Shown one piece after another: positions 18,492 through 24,647 of a DNA stretch of 24,647 nucleotides. Within the stretch, counting starts at the first letter, position 1, and each line of letters starts with the position of its first letter. The stretch comes from Patescibacteria group bacterium (lineage in GTDB: Bacteria > Patescibacteriota > Minisyncoccia > Phycocordibacterales > SBAW01), in NCBI GenBank assembly GCA_028866155.1, contig JAGWIT010000009.1:1-24647 (forward strand), written 5' to 3'. Under the pieces are notes generated by a model that saw only the letters and a list, made by a program, of their open reading frames with translations, did not search any database and had not been told where the DNA came from. Position numbers and translations under genes: made by a program.

Positions 18492-19440
18492 TGTATTTCT
18501 CTGGGCTCGACTGAAGCTCACAGGTGTCTATGTTCTCATTGTTGCCATTATTGTGATCGGCTTCAGTCTATTTCTCTATCAAAACCTACAGCGCAGCCTT
18601 TATGAAGCGAACGACAGCGATTTTGCTGACACAGGTTCGCAACAACATTTCATTGAGCATACGCTGACTTCCTTTGAGAACAATATCCTGCTCATCGACA
18701 TTATTATTCTTGTCGCTACAGGAGCGCTCGGGTATGCATTCGCGGGTTATACGTTGCGACCGATTCAGCACGCACTTGAGGCACAGCAGACGTTCTCGGA
18801 GAACGCTTCGCATGAGTTGCGCACGCCTCTCGCGGTCATGCGTAACGATTTCGAAGTGCTGCTGCGCAACCAATCTCTGACCAAGGAACTCATGCACGCG
18901 GCGCTTAAAAGCGGCATCGAAGAGGTTGATCATCTGACGAGTATGACCCGGGATCTTTTAACTCTGGCGCGTTCGCACACGAGCGTGAACGCGCCATCCG
19001 AGAAGATCGATCTCGCGGATATTGCCCGACGCACGGCGGATAAAATGCGGCCACTATGCGACAAAAAAAGCGTCACGCTGTCGGTTACTACTGACGCGCT
19101 GGTCTTTGTCTTAGGGAGGCAAGGGGAACTTTCACGCGTGCTGACAAATCTCGTACAAAACGCGGTTGAACACACATCAAAAGGCGGTTTGATAAAGATT
19201 GAGATTAAAAAGGAAGATACGCGAGCGCTTGTGCGCGTATCGGATGACGGCTCTGGCATCGATAGTAAAGATTTATCTCGTGTATTTGAGCGCTTCTATA
19301 AAGGCGAGGGTACGAGCGGCAGCGGCCTCGGCCTCTCCATCGTCAAAGAGATTATCGTCCAGCACGGAGGTGATGTTGCTATCGAAAGTGAAAAAGGGAA
19401 AGGCACGAGCGTTACTATACGATTGCCTCTCTCGGTCTAA
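18439..19440 (+). CDS. Sensor histidine kinase with minimal sensor region
   Basis: 333 residues. Two transmembrane segments (about 27-47 and 82-103) flank an extracytoplasmic loop of only about 35 residues. After the second segment the linker is very short and no full HAMP domain is seen. The H-box is FSENASHELRTPLAV, with phospho-accepting H125. The ATPase domain has the N-box NLVQNAVEH, G1 DDGSGID, an F-box FERFYKG and G2 GSGLGLSIVKEI. The small loop suggests intramembrane or lipid-proximal sensing. The ATG at 18439 lies inside the regulator gene (53-base overlap), and there is no later in-frame start before the first transmembrane segment. The overlap implies tight coupling with its partner. 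Confidence 0.94.
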   Translation: MALRSKQSAASDTGSDHNVFLWARLKLTGVYVLIVAIIVIGFSLFLYQNLQRSLYEANDSDFADTGSQQHFIEHTLTSFENNILLIDIIILVATGALGYAFAGYTLRPIQHALEAQQTFSENASHELRTPLAVMRNDFEVLLRNQSLTKELMHAALKSGIEEVDHLTSMTRDLLTLARSHTSVNAPSEKIDLADIARRTADKMRPLCDKKSVTLSVTTDALVFVLGRQGELSRVLTNLVQNAVEHTSKGGLIKIEIKKEDTRALVRVSDDGSGIDSKDLSRVFERFYKGEGTSGSGLGLSIVKEIIVQHGGDVAIESEKGKGTSVTIRLPLSV

Positions 19441-19445
19441 TTTCC

Positions 19446-19478
19446 TTTACAGAGTTTTTACACGACGCACTTCATGAT
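19446..19478 (+). promoter_or_regulatory. Response-regulator box and -10 for the ABC exporter operon
   Basis: TTTACA (19446-19451), GAGTT, TTTACA (19457-19462), 10 bases, CATGAT (19473-19478). It begins six bases after the kinase stop, and the first gene follows at 19521 after a leader of about 35 bases. Confidence 0.78.
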
Positions 19479-19520
19479 GCACAGGACGGGGTCACCCTCG
19501 TTTTAAATCACTTTTTACGT

Positions 19521-20138
19521 ATGAACAAAGTTGTCATTTCCATATTTACCCTCGCGATCATCGCGCTCGGAGGCCTTACCGCTTATACTTTTAGTCCGCT
19601 CTCAAAGAAAAACATTGTGCCGCAGGTCAATCCAACATCGCTCACCCCGATGCAGGGTAGCGCGCAGGTAGGCAGCAGTACGCCAGTCACGTTGAATGTT
19701 TATCACAATCGCGACATGGCGGAGAATTACTACACCGTTTCGGTGCCGCAGTCGTGGCAGCTGCAGCCGAACCAACCTGCGGGCAACTATGATTTTTCGT
19801 ACGCGGATGGCGCGTCGACGGTCGAGCTCATGGACGTGCCCGACAACAGTACGCTCGAACTCTATATCTTGAGCCAGGATGAGCCGAAGCTAAAGCAGAC
19901 TACCCAAGGATATCAGCGTATCAACTACCAAAAGATGACCGTGAACGGCAGCGAAGCCTACCAGCTTACATATACGAGCACTCAAAACGGCACTTCATAC
20001 AAGACCGTGCGAACCTACGTCGCGGGTCAAGATCATGCTGGTCGAATCACGCTCTCGGCGAAGCTGAGCGCGTTTGGCCAGTATGCAAACACGTTTGATG
20101 TGGTCATTCAGAGCTTCAAGTGGGAAAACGGTAAATGA
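19521..20138 (+). CDS. Membrane-anchored extracytoplasmic protein (PsbP/LpqN-like fold suspected)
   Basis: 205 residues. An uncleaved-looking N-terminal anchor (about 5-26) is followed by a Pro/Ser linker. A globular domain (about 55-203) comes next, with the order YYTVSVPQSWQL, then DFSYADG, STVELMDVPDN, KMTVNGSEAYQLTYT, VRTYVAGQDHAGRITLSAKL and a final VVIQSFKW. That pattern (VPxxW start, VNGxxAYxL centre, IxxSFKW end) is typical of PsbP-like/DUF1795-type domains. No catalytic residues are apparent. It is the first gene of an operon with a small membrane protein and an ABC exporter, so it may be an accessory or a client of the transporter. Confidence 0.65.
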   Translation: MNKVVISIFTLAIIALGGLTAYTFSPLSKKNIVPQVNPTSLTPMQGSAQVGSSTPVTLNVYHNRDMAENYYTVSVPQSWQLQPNQPAGNYDFSYADGASTVELMDVPDNSTLELYILSQDEPKLKQTTQGYQRINYQKMTVNGSEAYQLTYTSTQNGTSYKTVRTYVAGQDHAGRITLSAKLSAFGQYANTFDVVIQSFKWENGK

Positions 20139-20139
20139 T

Positions 20140-20334
20140 ATGCGTCAGCTCTTTCTTTTCATCTCACTTGGCGTTCTCGGCTTCGGTATTTATCTGTGGC
20201 AGTTCTACGACGTGCCGGACAGCCAGATTATGATCAACTTTTATGTGAGCCGTTTTCTCGCTATCGCGGGAGCCGCGAGCATCCTTATGAACCTTTTCTG
20301 GTCGTCGCCTAAGAAGCGCAAGCGCGAAGAATAA
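20140..20334 (+). CDS. Small two-helix membrane protein of the exporter operon
   Basis: 64 residues from an ATG two bases after the preceding stop. It has two hydrophobic segments (about 3-20 and 35-55) and a basic tail (SSPKKRKREE). The longer frame back to 20074 overlaps the upstream gene and is unlikely. It has no recognised family. It sits between the anchored protein and the ABC ATPase (two-base gap before the latter), suggesting a subunit or chaperone of the transporter. Confidence 0.65.
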   Translation: MRQLFLFISLGVLGFGIYLWQFYDVPDSQIMINFYVSRFLAIAGAASILMNLFWSSPKKRKREE

Positions 20335-20336
20335 GT

Positions 20337-21068
20337 ATGTCTGAAATTATCACTGCGAAAAATCTCACCAAGTCGTACGGTGACCGCGTCGCGGTCGACC
20401 ATATCGATCTTACGGTCGCGGCCGGAGAATTCTATGGATTTCTCGGTCCCAACGGTGCTGGGAAGACGACCACCATCCGCATGCTCACCGGCATCATTGA
20501 GCCGGACGAGGGGGACGTCTCGGTCGGCGGATACCCATCGAACGACAAGGGGTCTATCGCATCGGTCATTGGCGTTGTGCCGGAAGGACGCGGCTTTTAC
20601 GAGTGGATGACCGCAGTCGAATATTTGGAGTTCTTCGCCGACCTATACGGAATGAATCCAGACGAGAAAAAGAAACGCATTGATTCACTCCTTGAGAAGG
20701 TAGGATTGGACGCACGCCGCAATTCGCGGGTCGGCACGTATTCGCGCGGCATGAAGCAGCGGCTGGCACTCGCACGCGCTCTCGTACACCAGCCAAAGAT
20801 CCTGTTTCTCGACGAGCCGACGCTCGGCCTTGATCCGCAAGGGCAGGAAGACATTCAGCGGCTCTTAAAGGATCTCAACAAAGAAGGCATCACCGTCTTT
20901 CTATCCTCACACCTTCTCAACGAAGTATCCAACCTATGCTCACGCATCGTAATACTCCACGGAGGGCGCATCGTTGCGAATGGAACACTCGAGCAACTAC
21001 GGGCAAAGACCTCATTGCAGAGCGGCTCGCTAACCGACATATTTCTTCACCTCACTCGCACGCTATGA
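20337..21068 (+). CDS. ABC transporter ATP-binding subunit (ABC-2 / drug-export type)
   Basis: 243 residues with a full nucleotide-binding domain: Walker A GPNGAGKTTT (about 38-47), signature YSRGMKQR, Walker B ILFLDEPTLGLDP and the switch histidine in LSSHLL. The Q-loop position reads VVPEGRGFYEWM, with Glu in place of Gln, as is common in the CcmA/NatA-like exporters. The short C-terminal tail holds no extra domain. It pairs with the permease that starts four bases before its stop. The order ATPase-permease-anchored partner, all from one promoter, marks an export system of the regulon. The substrate is unknown. Confidence 0.93.
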   Translation: MSEIITAKNLTKSYGDRVAVDHIDLTVAAGEFYGFLGPNGAGKTTTIRMLTGIIEPDEGDVSVGGYPSNDKGSIASVIGVVPEGRGFYEWMTAVEYLEFFADLYGMNPDEKKKRIDSLLEKVGLDARRNSRVGTYSRGMKQRLALARALVHQPKILFLDEPTLGLDPQGQEDIQRLLKDLNKEGITVFLSSHLLNEVSNLCSRIVILHGGRIVANGTLEQLRAKTSLQSGSLTDIFLHLTRTL

Positions 21069-21838
21069 TACCGTTCACGATCTGGAAAAAAGAACTACGA
21101 GGCGAACTCTATTCATGGAAGAGCATGCTCTGGCTCGTAATCGCGTCATTGTCGTTCAGTTTGACGAGCTATCTTTTGCTGACTAACAAGGAACTCTCGC
21201 TCCTCGACCAGACGGAACTCATGTGGCTATTGTCCAAAGTGATCGTCGGTATCGGGCTTCTCGTAACCGCGCTCGACGCCGCGTCCATCCTTACCGTCGA
21301 ATTTGACAAGGATACGGCCGAGAATCTATTTTTGGCACCCGTTTCGCTTGTCAATCTCATACTAGGAAAGTTCCTGGCCGTACTCACGCTGTGGGGTGCG
21401 GTCTTTCTGGTGAGCGTACCCTACATCATCGTCACGTCTGCGGGCTCCGGTCTTGCCATTCCATTTCTTACTCACGTGGCGCTTTTAGGGACGCTTGGCG
21501 CCAGTGCGTTCACGCTGCTGATTCTCGGCCTCTCGCTCTTATTCCGCAGCGGCAAAAACACCATCACGACATCGCTTATCGTGCTTTTGGCCCTCGGAAT
21601 CCCAGCCACGTTCACCTCGACGCTCAAGAATGATCCCGTCTCGCAGCTCATCTCGCACATCAATCCGCTGGATGCGATCTTTTCATCGCTCGATAACGTC
21701 CTGGTGGACTACCATACGTCCATTCTTCAGAACTGGCAGTTCCTCCTGCCGCTCGTGATATTCCTCGTTCTTTCACTAGGTTTCCTCTATGGATCCTCGC
21801 GCATATTCATGCGGCAAGGCGTGGTCAAAAATGATTAA
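21065..21838 (+). CDS. ABC-2 type exporter permease
   Basis: 257 residues from an ATG overlapping the ATPase stop (ATGA). Six hydrophobic segments are visible (about 20-38, 55-78, 100-125, 130-155, 165-185 and 230-250). The start, FTIWKKELRGELYSWKSM, is a typical ABC-2/CcmB-type amphipathic N-terminal helix. A DKDTAENLFLAPVS segment after the second helix resembles the cytoplasmic coupling region of CcmB and NatB-like permeases. One permease gene is present, so the transporter is probably a homodimer of permease with two copies of the ATPase. Confidence 0.85.
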   Translation: MIPFTIWKKELRGELYSWKSMLWLVIASLSFSLTSYLLLTNKELSLLDQTELMWLLSKVIVGIGLLVTALDAASILTVEFDKDTAENLFLAPVSLVNLILGKFLAVLTLWGAVFLVSVPYIIVTSAGSGLAIPFLTHVALLGTLGASAFTLLILGLSLLFRSGKNTITTSLIVLLALGIPATFTSTLKNDPVSQLISHINPLDAIFSSLDNVLVDYHTSILQNWQFLLPLVIFLVLSLGFLYGSSRIFMRQGVVKND

Positions 21839-22373
21839 TATGAAGTATAAAATCCTCACACTCGCTGCTCTAATATTCCTCCTCGGGCTTACTGCGAATG
21901 CATATGTCGCCTCGGCCTCCGGGCCGCTCACACTCCAAGTACTTTCCTCGAAGACCTTGAGCGGTACTGCGGGCGACTTCGTCACCGTGCAGGGGTCGAT
22001 AACAAATACTGGTCCGCAAGCCATCCAAGGGGTGACGACCTATCTCTCGCTCTCGGATAAACAAACGCATAAGCCGGTCGATTTGGAAGATTGGAGCGCG
22101 GAGAAGGGACTGTATGTTGGTACCATTGATTCGGGGACAACCTTGCCGCTTGATTGGAAGATTCATTTCGTAACGGCGGGCGATTATTCCCTTATCATCG
22201 TTGCTGAAACCATCGGGGACCCAATACCTCAAGTGAGTGAAATTACGGAATTCCATGTTTCTCCGAAGCAAAATCTTAATCCGGCAGAAGTGCTGCCCGT
22301 GGCGCTCGGCACACCAATCATTCTGATATTTATACTCTTCCTCATCGCGTACCGCAGACGTGTGGAGGAGTAA
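21831..22373 (+). CDS. Extracytoplasmic Ig-like protein with C-terminal membrane anchor
   Basis: About 180 residues. An N-terminal signal peptide (MKYKILTLAALIFLLG..., cleavage after VASASG or nearby) precedes a beta-sandwich domain: TLQVLSSKTLSGTAGDFVTVQGSITNTG, in parts, then TTYLSLSDK, LDWKIHFVTAGDYSLIIVAE and ITEFHVSP. This is the strand order of CARDB/NEW3-like Ig folds. A C-terminal transmembrane helix (ILIFILFLIAY) and RRRVEE tail keep it in the membrane. It overlaps the permease by eight bases. An ATG at 21840 is equally possible as a start. It closes the exporter operon and may be its extracytoplasmic subunit or receptor. Confidence 0.7.
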   Translation: MINMKYKILTLAALIFLLGLTANAYVASASGPLTLQVLSSKTLSGTAGDFVTVQGSITNTGPQAIQGVTTYLSLSDKQTHKPVDLEDWSAEKGLYVGTIDSGTTLPLDWKIHFVTAGDYSLIIVAETIGDPIPQVSEITEFHVSPKQNLNPAEVLPVALGTPIILIFILFLIAYRRRVEE

Positions 22374-22382
22374 AAGCGATTC

Positions 22383-22415
22383 TTTACAGAAAATTTACAA
22401 TCGGTAAGCCATGCT
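22383..22415 (+). promoter_or_regulatory. Response-regulator box and -10 for the COG4705-like pair
   Basis: TTTACA (22383-22388), GAAAA, TTTACA (22394-22399), 10 bases, CATGCT (22410-22415). It follows the preceding stop by nine bases. Predicted transcription starts near 22421, at the first base of a hairpin. Confidence 0.78.
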
Positions 22416-22420
22416 TTGTG

Positions 22421-22516
22421 ATGAGGATTTTTTCCTCATTTTCTCCGGCCGCTTTTAGTACATTTGGCGGTCAAAAATGTAAGGCGGTGCATCGAGCGAC
22501 CCCCTCGGCGCACCGC
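22421..22516 (+). promoter_or_regulatory. Structured 5' leader with two hairpins before the first COG4705-like gene
   Basis: ATGAGGA (22421-22427) pairs with TCCTCAT (22433-22439), and this stem would stand at the very 5' end of the RNA. GCGGTGC (22484-22490) pairs with GCACCGC (22510-22516). The leader to the ATG at 22557 would be about 135 bases, unlike the leaderless genes elsewhere. It may be an attenuator, or only an RNA-stabilising end. No known riboswitch was recognised. Confidence 0.45.
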
Positions 22517-22556
22517 TTTACACTTATCCGCTATATGCATTACCATCAATAAAATT

Positions 22557-23813
22557 ATGCAAGCAATCGCGAACGCAGCCGCACAATCGTCAGATGTCGC
22601 AGGCGACTCAAAATGGAAACAAGTATTCAGTAAGGTTCCGGAGGTTACTCTTTTCTTCTGGATTATCAAAGTGCTCTGTACGACCGTCGGCGAGACCGCT
22701 GCGGACTTTCTCAATGTCAATCTCAACTTTGGGCTCACGATCACGTCGGTCATCATGGGTATTCTTTTTATCGCCTCGCTTATTTGGCAGTTCAAGACGA
22801 AGAAATACACCCCGCTCGTTTACTGGCTCACAGTGGCACTCATCAGCGTGTTCGGCACCCTGGTGACGGATAACCTCAGCGACAACCTACACGTTCCGCT
22901 TGAGTACAGCACCGTACTCTTCACGATACTACTCGCCATCACGTTCGCCGTCTGGTATGCGAAAGAAAAGACGCTCTCCATTCACTCGATATTTACTCCC
23001 CGTCGTGAAGCATTCTATTGGCTCGCCATTCTCTTTACCTTTGCGCTCGGTACTGCCTCGGGGGATTTAATGGCAGAGGCGCTCGGTCTCGGGTATCTCG
23101 TCACAGGGCTCATTGTTACCGGGACGATAGCCGCGTTCGCTATCGCCTGGCGCATCGGCCTCAACTCCGTTATCGCGTTCTGGTTCATCTACATCATGAC
23201 GCGACCATTGGGAGCCTCGCTCGGCGATCTGCTCTCGCAGTCTCGCGAACACGGCGGCTTGGGCCTCGGCCCCACGAACACGAGCATCATCTTCGTGGCA
23301 GGCATCATTCTTACCGTCGCATTCCTCGCCTTTACACACAAGGATGTCATGCGCGATCCCATCGCAGAAGAACGTGAAGATGACCGAGAGTCAAAGCGTG
23401 AATTCTGGCAGCTTCCAGTCGTTATCGTTCTTCTCCTTTCGCTCTCCATCGGCGGCTATTACTACCGTCATCAGCAGCTTCAGAGTGCGGCGGCAAGCGC
23501 GGCGAAGGCGAGCGCGTCAGCAGGAATTCAGGCGGGACCGCTTGGAGATTTGTCGTCGTTTAAGACCATCGCGCAAGCCATACTTACCTCGGTGCAAGCC
23601 AGCGACTGGGCGGGCGCAAACAGTCACGTAAATGATCTTGAGTATGCGTGGGATAATTCACAAGCGCAGCTCAAGCCGATGAATGGAACCGCATGGACCC
23701 ATATCGATGGAGCGCTTGATAAGGTGTTCCGCGAAGTGCGAGCAGTGAGTCCGAATCAGGAAAGCGCCGAGTCGGCACTGCAGTCCTTGCTTGCTATCCT
23801 CGACCGTCCCTGA
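22557..23813 (+). CDS. COG4705-like membrane protein with four internal repeats and a C-terminal exposed domain
   Basis: 418 residues from the ATG at 22557. A start at 22464 would place the reading frame over the leader hairpins. The start KWKQVFSKVPEVTLFFWIIKVL and the repeated G-x-x-x-x-D motif (GETAAD 45-50, GTLVTD 100-105, GTASGD 165-170, GASLGD 219-224) mark four related units of two helices each, as in COG4705 proteins. KEKTLSIHSIFTPRRE joins units two and three. After eight helices, a ninth at about 284-303 leads to a helical domain outside the membrane (about 315-418, DWAGANSHVNDLEYAWDN, WTHIDGALDKVF). The regular acidic residues would fit a cation path, but function is unproven. A tandem paralogue follows after 18 bases. 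Confidence 0.75.
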   Translation: MQAIANAAAQSSDVAGDSKWKQVFSKVPEVTLFFWIIKVLCTTVGETAADFLNVNLNFGLTITSVIMGILFIASLIWQFKTKKYTPLVYWLTVALISVFGTLVTDNLSDNLHVPLEYSTVLFTILLAITFAVWYAKEKTLSIHSIFTPRREAFYWLAILFTFALGTASGDLMAEALGLGYLVTGLIVTGTIAAFAIAWRIGLNSVIAFWFIYIMTRPLGASLGDLLSQSREHGGLGLGPTNTSIIFVAGIILTVAFLAFTHKDVMRDPIAEEREDDRESKREFWQLPVVIVLLLSLSIGGYYYRHQQLQSAAASAAKASASAGIQAGPLGDLSSFKTIAQAILTSVQASDWAGANSHVNDLEYAWDNSQAQLKPMNGTAWTHIDGALDKVFREVRAVSPNQESAESALQSLLAILDRP

Positions 23814-23831
23814 TCAGTTATCATCTTCCAT

Positions 23832-24623
23832 ATGCAGTTGAAATATCTGGCACGAAAGGTGCCGCAGATAACGGTGTTCTTTTGGATCGTCAAACTTCTT
23901 ACAACCGCACTCGGCGAGAGTACCTCTGACTTCCTGGTATTTTCCATCAACCCGTATGTCGCTGTCGGAATTGGGGCGCTTGCCTTTGGTGCAGCGATTA
24001 CCCTCCAGTTTTGGTGGCCGAAGTATAACGCGTGGGTGTACTGGCTTGCGGTTACTATGGTCGCAGTGTTCGGCACGATGGGGGCCGATGTGCTGCACAT
24101 TGTCATCGGCATTCCGTATCTATACTCGACCATCTTCTTCGCCGCAGCACTCGTCATTGTCTTCATCCTTTGGTATACGGTTGAGAAGACACTCTCCATC
24201 CACAGCATCAATACGCCTCGGCGCGAGATGTTCTATTGGCTCACCGTCATGACAACATTCGCGCTCGGTACAGCGGCGGGTGATATGACCGCGTTTACTC
24301 TCAACCTCGGGTTTTTCTCTTCGGGTCTCTTGTTTGCAGCCCTCATTGCGGCTGTTGCCATTTTGCATTACGCAGCCAAGGGTTGGTTTTCCGAGCACCA
24401 CGAACATCTATCACGCAATGCCGTCTTGGCGTTCTGGCTTGCCTATATCCTCACACGCCCACTAGGGGCTTCATTTGCGGACTGGTTTGGCAAATCACCA
24501 AGTGTGAGCGGTCTCGGATGGGGCGATGGAATAGTGAGTCTTATCCTCACAGTGCTCCTCGTCGGCTTTGTCTGGTACCTCGCGGTTATTCGGGTGGATG
24601 TTGACCGATCACATGCTGAGTAA
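23832..24623 (+). CDS. COG4705-like membrane protein, tandem paralogue without the exposed domain
   Basis: 263 residues, collinear with the membrane part of the preceding protein. It starts KVPQITVFFWIVKLL and has the same four motifs: GESTSD, GTMGAD, GTAAGD and GASFAD. The loop VEKTLSIHSINTPRRE is nearly identical. It lacks the ninth helix and the C-terminal domain. All four acidic positions are kept in both copies, so both are probably functional, perhaps as a heterodimer. No promoter motif was seen in the 18-base gap, so it is probably cotranscribed from 22421. Confidence 0.75.
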   Translation: MQLKYLARKVPQITVFFWIVKLLTTALGESTSDFLVFSINPYVAVGIGALAFGAAITLQFWWPKYNAWVYWLAVTMVAVFGTMGADVLHIVIGIPYLYSTIFFAAALVIVFILWYTVEKTLSIHSINTPRREMFYWLTVMTTFALGTAAGDMTAFTLNLGFFSSGLLFAALIAAVAILHYAAKGWFSEHHEHLSRNAVLAFWLAYILTRPLGASFADWFGKSPSVSGLGWGDGIVSLILTVLLVGFVWYLAVIRVDVDRSHAE

Positions 24624-24630
24624 CGAGACC

Positions 24631-24647
24631 ATGAAAACTGTGGTTAT
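24631..24647 (+). CDS. Possible start of a further gene, cut by the window edge
   Basis: An ATG eight bases after the previous stop opens a frame reading MKTVV to the edge. Only five codons are visible, so its nature cannot be said. The spacing suggests the operon continues. Confidence 0.3.

Noticed and set aside
15503..22399. TTTACA hexamers as ordinary -35 elements
   Set aside because: The distance from either hexamer to the -10 is about 10 or 21 bases instead of 16-18, and the paired 11-base spacing is constant in all seven. That fits an activator site, not a -35.
22464..22556. Upstream start for the first COG4705-like protein at 22464
   Set aside because: The added 31 residues are basic, rich in Arg and Pro, and are encoded by the leader hairpin region. 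The conserved domain starts well after the ATG at 22557.
1..24647. CRISPR array
   Set aside because: No regularly spaced direct repeats of 24-40 bases with unique spacers are visible, and no cas gene was found. The 11-base-spaced TTTACA pairs are promoter elements.
1..24647. Alternative genetic code (UGA as glycine, Gracilibacteria/Absconditabacteria)
   Set aside because: UGA ends several genes cleanly (kinase-like gene, ABC ATPase) exactly at overlap points with the next start, and conserved genes have no internal UGA.

Overview
The window looks like a chromosomal segment from a member of the Candidate Phyla Radiation (Patescibacteria), most likely of the Parcubacteria type. This is an inference from gene content and style, not from a marker-gene phylogeny. 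The supporting signs are a MurE-type ligase without its N-terminal domain, a shortened DNA polymerase III delta-like protein, a DNA polymerase I without a recognisable proofreading domain, and tRNAs without encoded CCA. Further signs are short palindromic repeats lying in frame inside genes, and -10 boxes placed a few bases before start codons (leaderless mRNAs). TGA is used as a normal stop, so this is not the Gracilibacteria code.

Positions 1-9.1 kb are housekeeping. A partial type IV pilus/type II secretion ATPase (-) is divergent from tsaE-polA-holA-like (+). Then come tRNA-Lys, a SpoU/TrmH-type methyltransferase, a secreted tyrosine-rich protein, a DoxX-like membrane protein, a small membrane protein, a ruvA-murE-like pair (-), rpsT, two tRNA-Arg genes and one orphan gene with its own terminator. 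Two of these genes, polA and the Mur ligase, carry in-frame palindromic repeats.

Positions 9.1-14.9 kb are accessory. A palindromic -10 box drives two divergent genes, a membrane protein and an atypical protein kinase with a translationally coupled small partner. After tRNA-Ser follows a three-gene unit: a DUF4238 protein, a helical protein and a sigma-region-2-like protein. The last of these overlaps, tail to tail, a large serine recombinase whose start is preceded by a nested dyad.

Positions 14.9-24.6 kb are the most striking part. They hold a two-component system (OmpR-family regulator and a histidine kinase with a minimal sensor) surrounded by envelope genes: a cupredoxin-like anchored protein, a methyltransferase, a DUF5666-like secreted protein, a VanY-type M15 peptidase, an anchored lipid- or protein-binding-like protein, an ABC-2 exporter with an Ig-like partner, and two tandem COG4705-like membrane proteins. 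Every transcription unit here, including the regulator's own, begins with the same direct repeat, TTTACA-N5-TTTACA, followed 9-10 bases later by a -10 box. There are seven copies, two of them back to back in the one divergent intergenic region. The architecture matches CiaR/PhoB-type activator sites, so I read it as a self-contained, autoregulated envelope regulon that can be defined from the sequence alone.
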